Numbered from the stretch's first letter, positions 1 through 5,717 are shown. The stretch is 14,063 nucleotides of DNA from JBEKCP01 sp050014815 (GCA_050014815.1 JBEKCP010000075.1:1-14063), one strand, 5' to 3'. Notes: generated by a model not told the origin, from the sequence alone. Program-made: numbers and translations.

Positions 1-10
1 CCGGTTCATC

Positions 11-45
11 CCAAAAGAAATAACCAGGAAAGGGGGGTGGCCTGG
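11..45 (-). terminator. possible terminator after the GntR gene
   Basis: Read on the minus strand, CCAGG (45-41) and CCTGG (28-24) can pair across a 12-nt loop and are followed by a T-rich run (TTATTTCTTTT). This lies directly after the regulator's stop codon. The stem is only 5 bp, so the call is weak. Confidence 0.3.
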
Positions 46-46
46 A

Positions 47-751
47 TTAGCTCTTCGGCGGCTCGTGGTTGAAGAGCGTCTCTTCGACGCAGCCGCAGAC
101 GCTGTTGACGTGCATGGCCATGGCCTCGGCGGCCTCGGACGCATCGCTCGCCAGTAGCGCCTCGATGATGGGCTTGTGGCCGGCCACCATCTCCCGGTGG
201 ATGGAAATCCGGTCGCCCAGTGCCTCGGTCAGCGCCTGGAAGAGACTTTGCTGCCGGCGGATCTCGTCGCGGAGCCGCCCGTTGCCGCAGTGGTCGAGGA
301 TCAATCCGTGGAGCCGCTGATCGTGGTCGATCAGGTTCCGCAGCCAGCGCTCCACGTCGTCCGTGGGTTGCTGGAGCAACCCCTCAAGCTCGTCTTTCAG
401 ACGCGCGAGCGCCGTGAGGGCGAGCCGCCCGCAACTGCACCGCACCGCCTCGCACTCCAGGATGCGGCGGAGGTGATAGATATCGTGGACTTCGGTGCGG
501 CCCAACGGCCTGACCACCGCCCCGCGATTGTGGAGGATCTGAACGATCCCCATCTGCTCCAGCTCGACCAGGGCCTCACGAATCGGGGTGGCGCTGACCC
601 CGAGCCGCTCCGCCAGCCGCTTGGCGGCCAGTCGTGTGCCGGCCGCCAGCTCTCCCGACACGATGGCCGCCAGTAGCCGATGTACCACGCCATGCCGCAA
701 CGCGCCGCGCGGCAACGGTCCGATGCGTTCCAGGGGGCTTGATTCGCTCAT
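47..751 (-). CDS. GntR family transcriptional regulator, FCD subfamily
   Basis: A 234-residue DNA-binding regulator. Residues about 18-82 form a winged helix-turn-helix of GntR type, with AAKRLAERLGVSATPIREAL as the recognition part. Residues about 88-222 look like an FCD ligand domain, all-helical and usually holding a metal that binds small organic acids. The expected FCD ligands are visible as D144-x3-H148, H192 and H214. Length is typical for the family. An upstream TTG (772) could start the frame, but it falls inside the spacer of the best promoter, so the ATG at 751 is preferred. No good Shine-Dalgarno precedes that ATG, and the promoter predicts a transcript starting close to it. The target genes and effector cannot be told; the gene faces away from cysK, so its targets may lie left of the window. 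Confidence 0.9.
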   Translation of the reverse strand: MSESSPLERIGPLPRGALRHGVVHRLLAAIVSGELAAGTRLAAKRLAERLGVSATPIREALVELEQMGIVQILHNRGAVVRPLGRTEVHDIYHLRRILECEAVRCSCGRLALTALARLKDELEGLLQQPTDDVERWLRNLIDHDQRLHGLILDHCGNGRLRDEIRRQQSLFQALTEALGDRISIHREMVAGHKPIIEALLASDASEAAEAMAMHVNSVCGCVEETLFNHEPPKS

Positions 752-758
752 CCGGCTA

Positions 759-788
759 ATTATGTACTCCAACCGGGTGGAGTGTCAA
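759..788 (-). promoter_or_regulatory. sigma70-like promoter of the GntR gene
   Basis: On the minus strand a perfect -35 TTGACA (788-783), an 18-bp spacer and a -10 CATAAT (764-759) lie just upstream of the ATG at 751. The predicted transcription start is within 1-2 nt of that ATG, which suggests a leaderless or nearly leaderless mRNA. This is the best consensus promoter in the window. Confidence 0.6.
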
Positions 789-953
789 GCGTACCCAAAG
801 CCCGGCCCCAAGCGGTTGAATCTGGGCAAAGACACCCCCACCACGGGCCGGGTTGGGCAAAGCGGCGCTCTGGCAATTCGCCCCAGCGGACGCAGGGGGA
901 TTCGACACGAATTCCCAGAGCGGTTCACTCGTGAGCACTTCCGGGCAGAGTGA

Positions 954-1067
954 CCATCGGGCGGCGTAGAATCCGGCGCACTTGGCGCGCGGCAGGCGGT
1001 GCGGGATGCCGACTTGGCCGAAGTGGTTCAGGCGCGGCCCGACCTGCCCGAGACGCTCCGCGGGTAG
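954..1067 (+). pseudogene. possible 3' remnant of a lost gene
   Basis: A short plus-strand frame, closed upstream by a stop at 951-953, ends in VRDADLAEVVQARPDLPETL, then two more residues and a TAG at 1065-1067. The pattern (D-L-A-x-V-V-x-A-x-P-x-L-P-x-x-x-R) resembles the tail I recall on short planctomycete hypothetical proteins near integrases, with Trp replaced by Arg. There is no start codon with a ribosome site and the frame is only about 37 codons. It is either a decayed gene end or a chance match. Confidence 0.25.
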
Positions 1068-1097
1068 TCTTCCATAATGGAATACACTAGCCGTCTT

Positions 1098-1126
1098 TTT
1101 CGGGCTTTCGTTCTTTCGGGATTTCG
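1098..1126. repeat. 8-bp-period TTTCG tandem repeat
   Basis: TTTCG begins at 1098, 1106, 1114 and 1122, an exact 8-bp spacing over four units. On the minus strand this reads as NNCGAAAN repeated four times. The bases between the cores vary. It lies between the cysK stop and the GntR promoter. Function unknown. Confidence 0.6.
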
Positions 1127-1164
1127 TGATTGCGCGTTTCCCCCGCTTTACTCGCGGAAACGAC

Positions 1165-2121
1165 CTACGCGTGCGACAGCGAGCCGGCGGGCTCGTCGAA
1201 CAGCGGGGTCGAGAGATAGCGCTCCCCGAAACTCGGCGCAAAGGTGACGATCACCTTGCCCCGGTTCTCCGGCTTGACGGCCAAACGAACGGCCGCGGCC
1301 ACGTTGCCCCCCGAGCTGATGCCGGTCAAGAGGCCTTCCTCGCGGGCCAGGCGCCGCGCCCAGGTGAAGGCCTCTTCGTTCGTGACCGTCTCCACGCCAT
1401 TGAGCAGGCTCGTGTCGAGATTCTTGGGGATGAAGCCGGCCCCGATCCCCTGGATCTTGTGTGGTCCGGCCTTGCCGCCGGAGATGACGGCCGAATCGGC
1501 GGGCTCGACGGCAATCACCCGCAGATTGCGGTTCTTCGTGCGGAGATAGCGGGCCGAGCCGGTGAGGGTGCCGCCGGTGCCGACCCCGGCCACGAGGATG
1601 TCCACCCGACAGCCGCTGTCCTCCCAGATCTCCGGGCCGGTGGTGCGCTCGTGGACCTCGGGATTGGCCGGGTTGTCGAACTGCTGGGGGATCCAACTGT
1701 GGGGGGTCGTGGCCGCCAGTTCCTGGGCTGTGGCGATCGCGCCTTTCATGCCGTCCTTGGCGGGCGTCAGGACGAGGTTGGCCCCCAGGCCCCGCAGCAG
1801 TGCCCGCCGCTCCAAGCTCATCGACTCCGGCATGGTGAGCGTGAGGCGGTAGCCCCGGGCGGCCGCAACGAACGCCAGGGCGATGCCCGTGTTGCCGCTG
1901 GTAGGCTCGATGATGTGCGAGTCCGCCGTCAGGATGCCCTCTTTCTCGGCCGCCTCGATCATCGACCGGCCGATGCGGTCCTTGACGCTGCTGCACGGGT
2001 TGAAGTACTCCAGCTTCAGCAGGACGGTGCCGGCTCCGGGCGGGACGATCCGGTCGAGACGGACCATGGGGGTGTCGTAGGTTGTCGCCACGATATCTTC
2101 ATAGATTTGTCCACGAGGCAT
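1165..2121 (-). CDS. cysK: cysteine synthase (O-acetylserine sulfhydrylase)
   Basis: A 318-residue PLP-dependent enzyme that makes L-cysteine from O-acetylserine and sulfide in the cytoplasm. Visible family marks: the Schiff-base lysine K47 in NPCSSVKDR, the substrate loop TSGNTG at 74-79, the glycine-rich PLP-phosphate loop GVGTGGTLTG at 179-188, GIGAGFIPKNLD around 225-236, and ISSGGN at 268-273, whose serine contacts the PLP ring nitrogen. There is no C-terminal CBS domain and the length matches CysK/CysM. The start ATG at 2121 is preceded by AAAGGTGAT. The frame stays open 30 codons further upstream, but that part is only the palindromic repeat read through. CysM or a thiocysteine-type paralogue cannot be excluded. 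No cysE neighbour is seen. Confidence 0.93.
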   Translation of the reverse strand: MPRGQIYEDIVATTYDTPMVRLDRIVPPGAGTVLLKLEYFNPCSSVKDRIGRSMIEAAEKEGILTADSHIIEPTSGNTGIALAFVAAARGYRLTLTMPESMSLERRALLRGLGANLVLTPAKDGMKGAIATAQELAATTPHSWIPQQFDNPANPEVHERTTGPEIWEDSGCRVDILVAGVGTGGTLTGSARYLRTKNRNLRVIAVEPADSAVISGGKAGPHKIQGIGAGFIPKNLDTSLLNGVETVTNEEAFTWARRLAREEGLLTGISSGGNVAAAVRLAVKPENRGKVIVTFAPSFGERYLSTPLFDEPAGSLSHA

Positions 2122-2156
2122 AGGATCACCTTTCGCTCTGGCAGTTTTCCGGGACC

Positions 2157-2233
2157 GGAAAGAGGGGACAGTCCCCATTTGCCGGAACGGCCCGGAGGGT
2201 GCTTCGCACAAATGGGGACTGTCCCCTTTTTCC
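2157..2233. repeat. palindromic GGGGACTGTCCCC-type element in the cysK leader
   Basis: A 77-bp element. The left arm 2157-2181 and right arm 2209-2233 are inverted copies over 25 bp with one mismatch (2162); the inner 19 bp (2163-2181 and 2209-2227) match perfectly. Each arm itself holds the near-palindrome GGGGACAGTCCCC. The 27-nt centre (2182-2208) is CG-rich. It lies between a predicted cysK promoter and the cysK start. A sister copy is inside the next gene (2667-2755). Such elements are probably spread in trans by REP-associated transposases; no such gene is in the window. Confidence 0.9.
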
Positions 2234-2240
2234 TCCCGCT

Positions 2241-2249
2241 ATTATAGCA
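2241..2249 (-). promoter_or_regulatory. extended -10 promoter for cysK
   Basis: On the minus strand TGCTATAAT (2249-2241) is a perfect TATAAT with the extended TG motif. No good -35 is seen at 16-18 bp upstream, which an extended -10 can tolerate. It lies in the 44-bp space between the dehydrogenase stop and the palindromic element, so the cysK mRNA would carry the element in its 5' leader. Confidence 0.5.
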
Positions 2250-2277
2250 AGATGATCGGGATGGTATAGATGATGGT

Positions 2278-3306
2278 TCAGCCGACGGCATTTTCCGGCC
2301 GGCCGGCCAGGAAGGCCCGGACATTCCCGACCGCAATGTCGAGGAGGCGTTGCCGGGATGCCTTGGCGGCCCAGGCGATGTGCGGCGTGATATAGCAGTT
2401 CTTTGCGCGGAGCAAGGGGTTGTCCGGCGGCGGGGGCTCGACGGCCAGGACATCCAGGCCCGCCCCCGCGAGGCCTCCCGTATTGAGGGCCTCGGCCAAC
2501 GCCGGCTCGTCCACCAGCGGGCCGCGACTGGTATTGATCAGGAAGGCCGTCGGCTTCATCCGCGCCAGGCGATCCGCATTGACCAGGCGATGGGTCTCGG
2601 GCGTCAAGGGGCAGTGGAGGCTGACCACGTCGGCCGTCGAGAAGAGTTCGTCCAGGTCCGCGATGCGGAAAAAGGCACCCAGAGGGTACCCGGTCCCCAT
2701 TTGCCGGAACGGCCCGAAGGGTGCTGCGCACAAATGGGGACTGTCCCCTTTTTCCTCCTCAGTCGGGGCCTGCGGATCATAGACAAGGATTTGCATTCCC
2801 AGGGCGTGGGCGGCCCCGGCCACCGCGCGGCCGATCCGCCCGAAACCGACGATCCCCAGCGTCAGGCCGTCGAGTTCCACCAGCGGGAAGTCCCAGTAGC
2901 AGAAGTCGGCGTTCCGCGACCACCGGCCGTCGGCGACGCCTTGGGCGTGGTGTCCGACCCGTACAGCCAGGTTCAGCAGGTGGGCCATCGCCATCTGGGC
3001 CACGGAACTGCTCCCATAGGCCGGCACGTTGGTCACGAGGACGCCCTGCCGCCGGGCCGCCGCCACATCGACGACATTGTGGCCCGTGGCCAGCACCCCG
3101 ACGTATCGCAGGCGGGGCAACTGCCCGAGCACGTCGGCCGGCAGCTCGGTCTTGTTGGTCAGGATGATCTCGGCCTCTCGGGCGCGGGGGACGACCAGTT
3201 CCGGCGGCGTGCGATCGTAGACGGTCGTTGGCCCGCAGGAATCGAGCCCTGCCCAGCTCAGGTCCCCGGGATTGAGGGTGTAGCCGTCCAGGACGACGAT
3301 CCGCAT
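2278..3306 (-). CDS. D-2-hydroxyacid dehydrogenase, glycerate dehydrogenase (hydroxypyruvate reductase)-like, with in-frame repeat insertion
   Basis: A 342-residue NAD(P)-dependent oxidoreductase acting on 2-hydroxy/2-keto acids. The N-terminus MRIVVLDGYTLNPGDLSW is typical of glycerate dehydrogenases. The Rossmann loop GFGRIG is at 154-159, with D177 after it as the likely NAD ribose ligand. The catalytic triad is R261 (NTSRGPLVDE), E290 (AVEPPPPDNP) and H309 (TPHIAWA). Residues about 184-213 (EEKGDSPHLC...YPLGAFF) are encoded by a palindromic repeat inserted between D177 and the conserved segment ADLDELFSTADVVSLHCPL. Without them the length is about 312, close to relatives. All catalytic residues remain, so the protein may still be active. 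The start ATG at 3306 has GGAG 7 nt upstream. Confidence 0.9.
   Translation of the reverse strand: MRIVVLDGYTLNPGDLSWAGLDSCGPTTVYDRTPPELVVPRAREAEIILTNKTELPADVLGQLPRLRYVGVLATGHNVVDVAAARRQGVLVTNVPAYGSSSVAQMAMAHLLNLAVRVGHHAQGVADGRWSRNADFCYWDFPLVELDGLTLGIVGFGRIGRAVAGAAHALGMQILVYDPQAPTEEEKGDSPHLCAAPFGPFRQMGTGYPLGAFFRIADLDELFSTADVVSLHCPLTPETHRLVNADRLARMKPTAFLINTSRGPLVDEPALAEALNTGGLAGAGLDVLAVEPPPPDNPLLRAKNCYITPHIAWAAKASRQRLLDIAVGNVRAFLAGRPENAVG
2667..2755. repeat. palindromic GGGGACTGTCCCC-type element inside the dehydrogenase gene
   Basis: An 89-bp relative of the 2157-2233 element. The right arm 2731-2755 is identical to that copy's right arm. The left arm keeps GGAAAAAGG (2667-2675) and TCCCCATTTG (2694-2703), but between them 18 bp, CACCCAGAGGGTACCCGG (2676-2693), replace the 6 bp GGACAG expected from the consensus. 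This 12-bp net change keeps the reading frame. The element is read through in frame by the dehydrogenase on the minus strand. Confidence 0.88.
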
Positions 3307-3331
3307 GAGGCAGCTCCAGTTCGTTGTGACC

Positions 3332-3361
3332 CTGGCATTTGGCCCCATTCTCGTCTACAAT
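3332..3361 (+). promoter_or_regulatory. predicted promoter of the NIF3-family gene
   Basis: -35 CTGGCA (3332-3337), an 18-bp spacer and -10 TACAAT (3356-3361) precede the start at 3389. Four of six and five of six positions match the consensus. It overlaps the divergent dehydrogenase promoter. Confidence 0.4.
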
Positions 3362-3375
3362 CACCCCGGTGACAA
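3347..3375 (-). promoter_or_regulatory. predicted promoter of the dehydrogenase gene
   Basis: On the minus strand -35 TTGTCA (3375-3370), a 17-bp spacer and -10 GAGAAT (3352-3347) precede the ATG at 3306. It overlaps the divergent NIF3 promoter, so the two could interfere with one another. Confidence 0.42.
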
Positions 3376-3388
3376 TGGAGGCGAGGCG

Positions 3389-4144
3389 ATGGCAACCGTC
3401 GAAACGGTGATCACGCTGCTGGAGAAGTTGGCGCCGCCGCGGCTCGCGGAGGCGTGGGACAACGTGGGCCTCTTGGTGGGCGACCGCCGCCGCGAGGTCG
3501 GCCGCATCATGACGTGCCTGACGATTACGCCGGACACCGCGGCCGAGGCCGTCGAGGGCCGCGTCGACCTGATCGTCTCGCACCATCCGCTGCCGTTTGC
3601 GGCGATCAAGCGACTGACGACCGATACGACGGCCGGCCGGCTGCTCTTGGAATTGACGGCCGCCCGGACCGCGGTCTTCAGCCCCCATACGGCCCTGGAC
3701 TCGGCCGCGGACGGGATCAACCAGCGGCTGGCGGCCGGGCTGGGGCTGCGAGGCATTGTGGCGCTGGTGCCGCACGCGGAGGGACAAGGGGCCGGCCGCT
3801 GCGGGTGGCTCGAAGAACCCGTGCCGCTGGAGCAACTGGCCCGGCGGCTCATGGAGTTCCTCCGCATCAAGCGGCTCCAGAAGGTGGGCGACGGCCGCCA
3901 CGGGGTCCGGATGGTGGCGGTGGCCTGCGGGGCCGCCGGCTGCGACGCCCTGGTGATCGGCGAGGTCCGGTTCCACGGCTGCCTGGAGGCGGAGGCGGCG
4001 GGGCTGGGCCTGTTGCTGCCCGGCCACTTCGCCAGCGAGCGGTTCGCCCTGGAGTCGCTGGCCGCCGTGCTGGCCCGGCAGTTTCCCGAGGTCGAGGTCT
4101 GGGCCAGCCGTCGGGAGCGAGATCCGCTCCAGTGGATCGAATGA
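3389..4144 (+). CDS. NIF3-family dinuclear metal protein
   Basis: A 251-residue protein of the NIF3/YbgI family, conserved cytosolic proteins that form hexameric toroids with two metals per site; some are annotated GTP cyclohydrolase I type 2, but the true reaction is unsettled. Motifs: EAWDNVGLLVG at 21-31, SHHPLPF at 64-70 (metal ligands H65, H66), HTALDSAADGINQRLA at 100-115 (D104), GEVRFHGCLEAEAAG at 191-205 and PGHFASE at 211-217 (H213, E217). The start ATG has GGAGG 7 nt upstream (3377-3381). The loop between VAVACGAAG (176-184) and CDALVIGEV is shorter than I expect: relatives have roughly 10-15 more residues there. A palindromic repeat follows the stop by 12 bp. Confidence 0.88.
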   Translation: MATVETVITLLEKLAPPRLAEAWDNVGLLVGDRRREVGRIMTCLTITPDTAAEAVEGRVDLIVSHHPLPFAAIKRLTTDTTAGRLLLELTAARTAVFSPHTALDSAADGINQRLAAGLGLRGIVALVPHAEGQGAGRCGWLEEPVPLEQLARRLMEFLRIKRLQKVGDGRHGVRMVAVACGAAGCDALVIGEVRFHGCLEAEAAGLGLLLPGHFASERFALESLAAVLARQFPEVEVWASRRERDPLQWIE

Positions 4145-4156
4145 AGTTCTTCGCCC

Positions 4157-4241
4157 GTTTAGCGGGCGACCATGCTGCGCACGGTGCCCTGCCCGCCGTG
4201 AACATTACGGTCGCCACGGCGGGCAAGCCCGCCCGCTAAAC
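4157..4241. repeat. GTTTAGCGGGC-type palindromic element, copy 1
   Basis: An 85-bp element with outer inverted arms GTTTAGCGGGCG (4157-4168) and CGCCCGCTAAAC (4230-4241), plus an inner inverted pair GCCCGCCGTG (4191-4200) and CACGGCGGGC (4215-4224). Its right 27 bp (4215-4241) are the exact reverse complement of 7328-7354 in copy 2. It lies between the NIF3-family stop and the glycosyltransferase start and may act as a terminator for the former. Confidence 0.9.
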
Positions 4242-4242
4242 G

Positions 4243-4248
4243 TAGAAT
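4243..4248 (+). promoter_or_regulatory. -10-like TAGAAT before the glycosyltransferase
   Basis: TAGAAT lies 6 nt before the ATG at 4255 and 1 nt after the end of the palindromic element. Any -35 would be inside the element; no clear one is seen. If used, the mRNA would start at or next to the ATG. Confidence 0.3.
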
Positions 4249-4254
4249 GGAACC

Positions 4255-4959
4255 ATGTCCCTCCGAACCTTGACAGCCCTGCCGGTCTACAACGAAGCGG
4301 CCAACGTCTCGGCGGTGCTCGACGCCGCCTTGAACTACAGCCAGGAAGTGCTCGTGGTGGACGACGGCTCCAGCGACGGCACCTCGGAGGTCCTCGCGGC
4401 TCGCCATGACATCCTGCTGGTGCGGCATCCGCGGAACCTCGGCTACGGCGCCGCGATTCGATCCGCCTTCGAGTTCGCCATCCAGGGGGGCTACGACGTG
4501 CTCGTGACGATCGACTGCGACGGGCAGCACCAGCCGCAATTGATCCCCCGCTTCCTGGAGGAAACGGGCCGGGCCGACATCGTTTCCGGCAGCCGGTACC
4601 TGAGGGAGTTCCCCGGGCAGAGCGACCCGCCCCCCGAACGGCGGCGGATCAACGAGATCATTACGGAGGAGGTCAACCGCCGGCTGGGGCTCCGTCTGAC
4701 CGACGCATTCTGCGGCTTCAAGGCCTATCGCGTGCCGGTGCTCGACCGGTTCCGCCTGACCGAGAGCGGTTACGCCATGCCGCTGGAGTTCTGGGTGCAG
4801 GCGGCCCGGCTCGGCCTGGCGATCGTCGAGGTGGCAGTTCCGCTGGTCTATCTTGACGAGCGGCGGTCGTTCGGCGGGGCGATGGACCAGGCCGACACGC
4901 GATTGAAGATCTACGGTAGCGTATTGGATCGCGCCATGGCGGCCGCCGAGAAACGCTGA
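4255..4959 (+). CDS. family 2 glycosyltransferase
   Basis: A 234-residue GT-A fold sugar transferase using a nucleotide sugar. Motifs: LPVYNEAANV at 9-18, the nucleotide-binding VVDDGSSDGT at 34-43, and the metal-binding DxD region TIDCDGQHQP at 85-94 (D87, D89), then GSRY at 112-115 and a DAFCGFKAYR segment at 150-159. The arrangement resembles polyprenyl-phosphate (dolichol-phosphate mannose synthase-like) transferases. No membrane segment is evident, so it is probably cytosolic or peripheral. The acceptor cannot be predicted and no other cell-envelope sugar genes are adjacent. There is no proper Shine-Dalgarno; the start follows a palindromic element and a TAGAAT box closely. The gene converges on the methyltransferase-like gene, with a repeat hairpin between them. 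Confidence 0.88.
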   Translation: MSLRTLTALPVYNEAANVSAVLDAALNYSQEVLVVDDGSSDGTSEVLAARHDILLVRHPRNLGYGAAIRSAFEFAIQGGYDVLVTIDCDGQHQPQLIPRFLEETGRADIVSGSRYLREFPGQSDPPPERRRINEIITEEVNRRLGLRLTDAFCGFKAYRVPVLDRFRLTESGYAMPLEFWVQAARLGLAIVEVAVPLVYLDERRSFGGAMDQADTRLKIYGSVLDRAMAAAEKR

Positions 4960-4998
4960 ACCCACAGGAAGGCGGAAAAGCCCCGCGCAACCGTTCAC

Positions 4999-5067
4999 GG
5001 GGGACTGTCCCGATTTTCGTTCGACGAACATGGGACTGTCCCCTTGGGCCGAAGGGGACAGTCCCCC
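4999..5067. repeat. GGGACTGTCCC-type repeat cluster between convergent genes
   Basis: Three copies of the GGGACTGTCCC core (two direct at 4999-5011 and 5032-5043, one inverted at 5054-5067). The outer arms GGGGGACTGTCC (4999-5010) and GGACAGTCCCCC (5056-5067) are perfect inverted copies. A small TTCGT/ACGAA hairpin lies between the first two cores. It is related to the elements at 2157-2233 and 2667-2755 by the core only; the internal sequence differs. Confidence 0.8.
5032..5065. terminator. possible bidirectional terminator hairpin
   Basis: GGGACTGTCCCCTT (5032-5045) pairs perfectly with AAGGGGACAGTCCC (5052-5065) over a 6-nt loop. It lies between the 3' ends of the glycosyltransferase and the methyltransferase-like gene, so it could stop transcription from both sides. 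No long T tract follows on either side. Confidence 0.4.
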
Positions 5068-5075
5068 GGGGCGGC

Positions 5076-5624
5076 TTACGCGGCCCGGCGGTAGATCGCG
5101 CCGGCCCGCTGGTGAATCTCGGCCGGATCGACCCGCCGCAATGATGCGAGCCCCTCGGCGGAGAAACTCTCCAGGAAGACGAGCGTCCGGGGGTGCAGCA
5201 GCCGCGGGATGAAGAACCAGGCGTGGCCCAGTTGCCCCGCGTCGGGCCGCGGCGACAGAAGGAGCAGATCGACCTTGCCCAGGGCGTTCGCCACGCTGGA
5301 CAGGCCCGTCTCCGGGTCCCCCGGCACCAGCCGGACCCGGGCCCCGGTGGCCTTCAGCAGGCGGTGGGCCTCCTTCAGCGAAAGGCCCTCTCCGTCGGCC
5401 TCCGAGCGGTCCTCGAACAGGTCGATCCCCGTGTATTGGATGTCGGCGGCACCATCGTCACCGCCGGCCACTTGGATCAACCGCAGAGCCCGCCTGGCGG
5501 TCCCAATGCCCACCTCGACGATTCGGCGGGCATGCTGCCGCCGAACGCTGCGGTAAACGAGACGATCGGCCGACGGACGGGATAAATGGAGAAGATAGAG
5601 GAGCTTCAGACGGTTCAGATTCAA
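5076..5624 (-). CDS. small SAM-dependent methyltransferase-like protein
   Basis: A 182-residue protein with a Rossmann-like pattern of class I methyltransferases: VEVGIGTARRAL at 36-47 as the glycine-rich SAM loop (motif I), YTGIDLFED at 64-72 with D68 at the end of strand 2, a GDPETGL segment at 102-108 and VDLLLLSP at 118-125 in the motif IV position. The loop is not the full ExGxGxG consensus and no substrate-specific motif is visible, so the activity is not proven. The start codon is TTG (5624), supported by GGAGG 8 nt upstream; no ATG near the N-terminus offers a better choice. It is transcribed divergently from the protease, with a palindromic repeat between them. Confidence 0.7.
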   Translation of the reverse strand: MNLNRLKLLYLLHLSRPSADRLVYRSVRRQHARRIVEVGIGTARRALRLIQVAGGDDGAADIQYTGIDLFEDRSEADGEGLSLKEAHRLLKATGARVRLVPGDPETGLSSVANALGKVDLLLLSPRPDAGQLGHAWFFIPRLLHPRTLVFLESFSAEGLASLRRVDPAEIHQRAGAIYRRAA

Positions 5625-5660
5625 CGACGCGGCCTCCGTGCCTGCGGGTCATGGCTTCCG

Positions 5661-5717
5661 AGAACTGGTTTCACAACGCTATTTGGCCCGCGAAGAGACG
5701 GTTGTGAAACCAGTTCT
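5661..5717. repeat. AGAACTGGTTTCACAAC-type inverted repeat
   Basis: Perfect 17-bp inverted arms (5661-5677 and 5701-5717) around a 23-nt centre. It is a third palindrome type, unrelated in sequence to the other two, and lies between the divergent methyltransferase-like and protease genes. A smaller nested hairpin, GGTTTCG/CGAAACC, follows at 5722-5759. Confidence 0.85.

Larger units (their letters stand above)
752..1164. other. non-coding stretch between GntR gene and cysK
   Basis: About 410 bp with no convincing intact gene. It holds the GntR promoter (759-788), a possible gene remnant (954-1067), a 13-bp palindrome TTCCAT-A-ATGGAA (1070-1082), a four-unit 8-bp-period repeat (1098-1126) and a small inverted repeat CGTTTCC/GGAAACG (1135-1141 and 1156-1162) directly after the cysK stop. 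That last hairpin could help end cysK transcription but has no T tract. An open frame crossing 756-1241 on the minus strand has no recognisable domain and runs into cysK, so it is not called. Confidence 0.6.

Noticed and set aside
756..1241. A 161-codon minus-strand frame between the regulator and cysK
   Set aside because: No ribosome site or domain; it overlaps the cysK end and the GntR promoter.
2122..2211. N-terminal extension of CysK by 30 residues
   Set aside because: The extension is the palindromic repeat read in frame. A good ribosome site and the family N-terminus place the start at 2121.
2122..2240. A riboswitch or T-box controlling cysK
   Set aside because: The leader is explained by the mobile palindrome; no SAM or other riboswitch core or tRNA-binding motif was recognised.
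1126..2247. A 373-codon plus-strand frame opposite cysK
   Set aside because: It is fully antisense to a well-conserved enzyme, has biased composition and no recognisable motif.
2157..5067. GGGGACTGTCCCC repeats as a CRISPR array
   Set aside because: The copies are dispersed, palindromic and of unequal internal structure, with no regular spacers and no cas genes.
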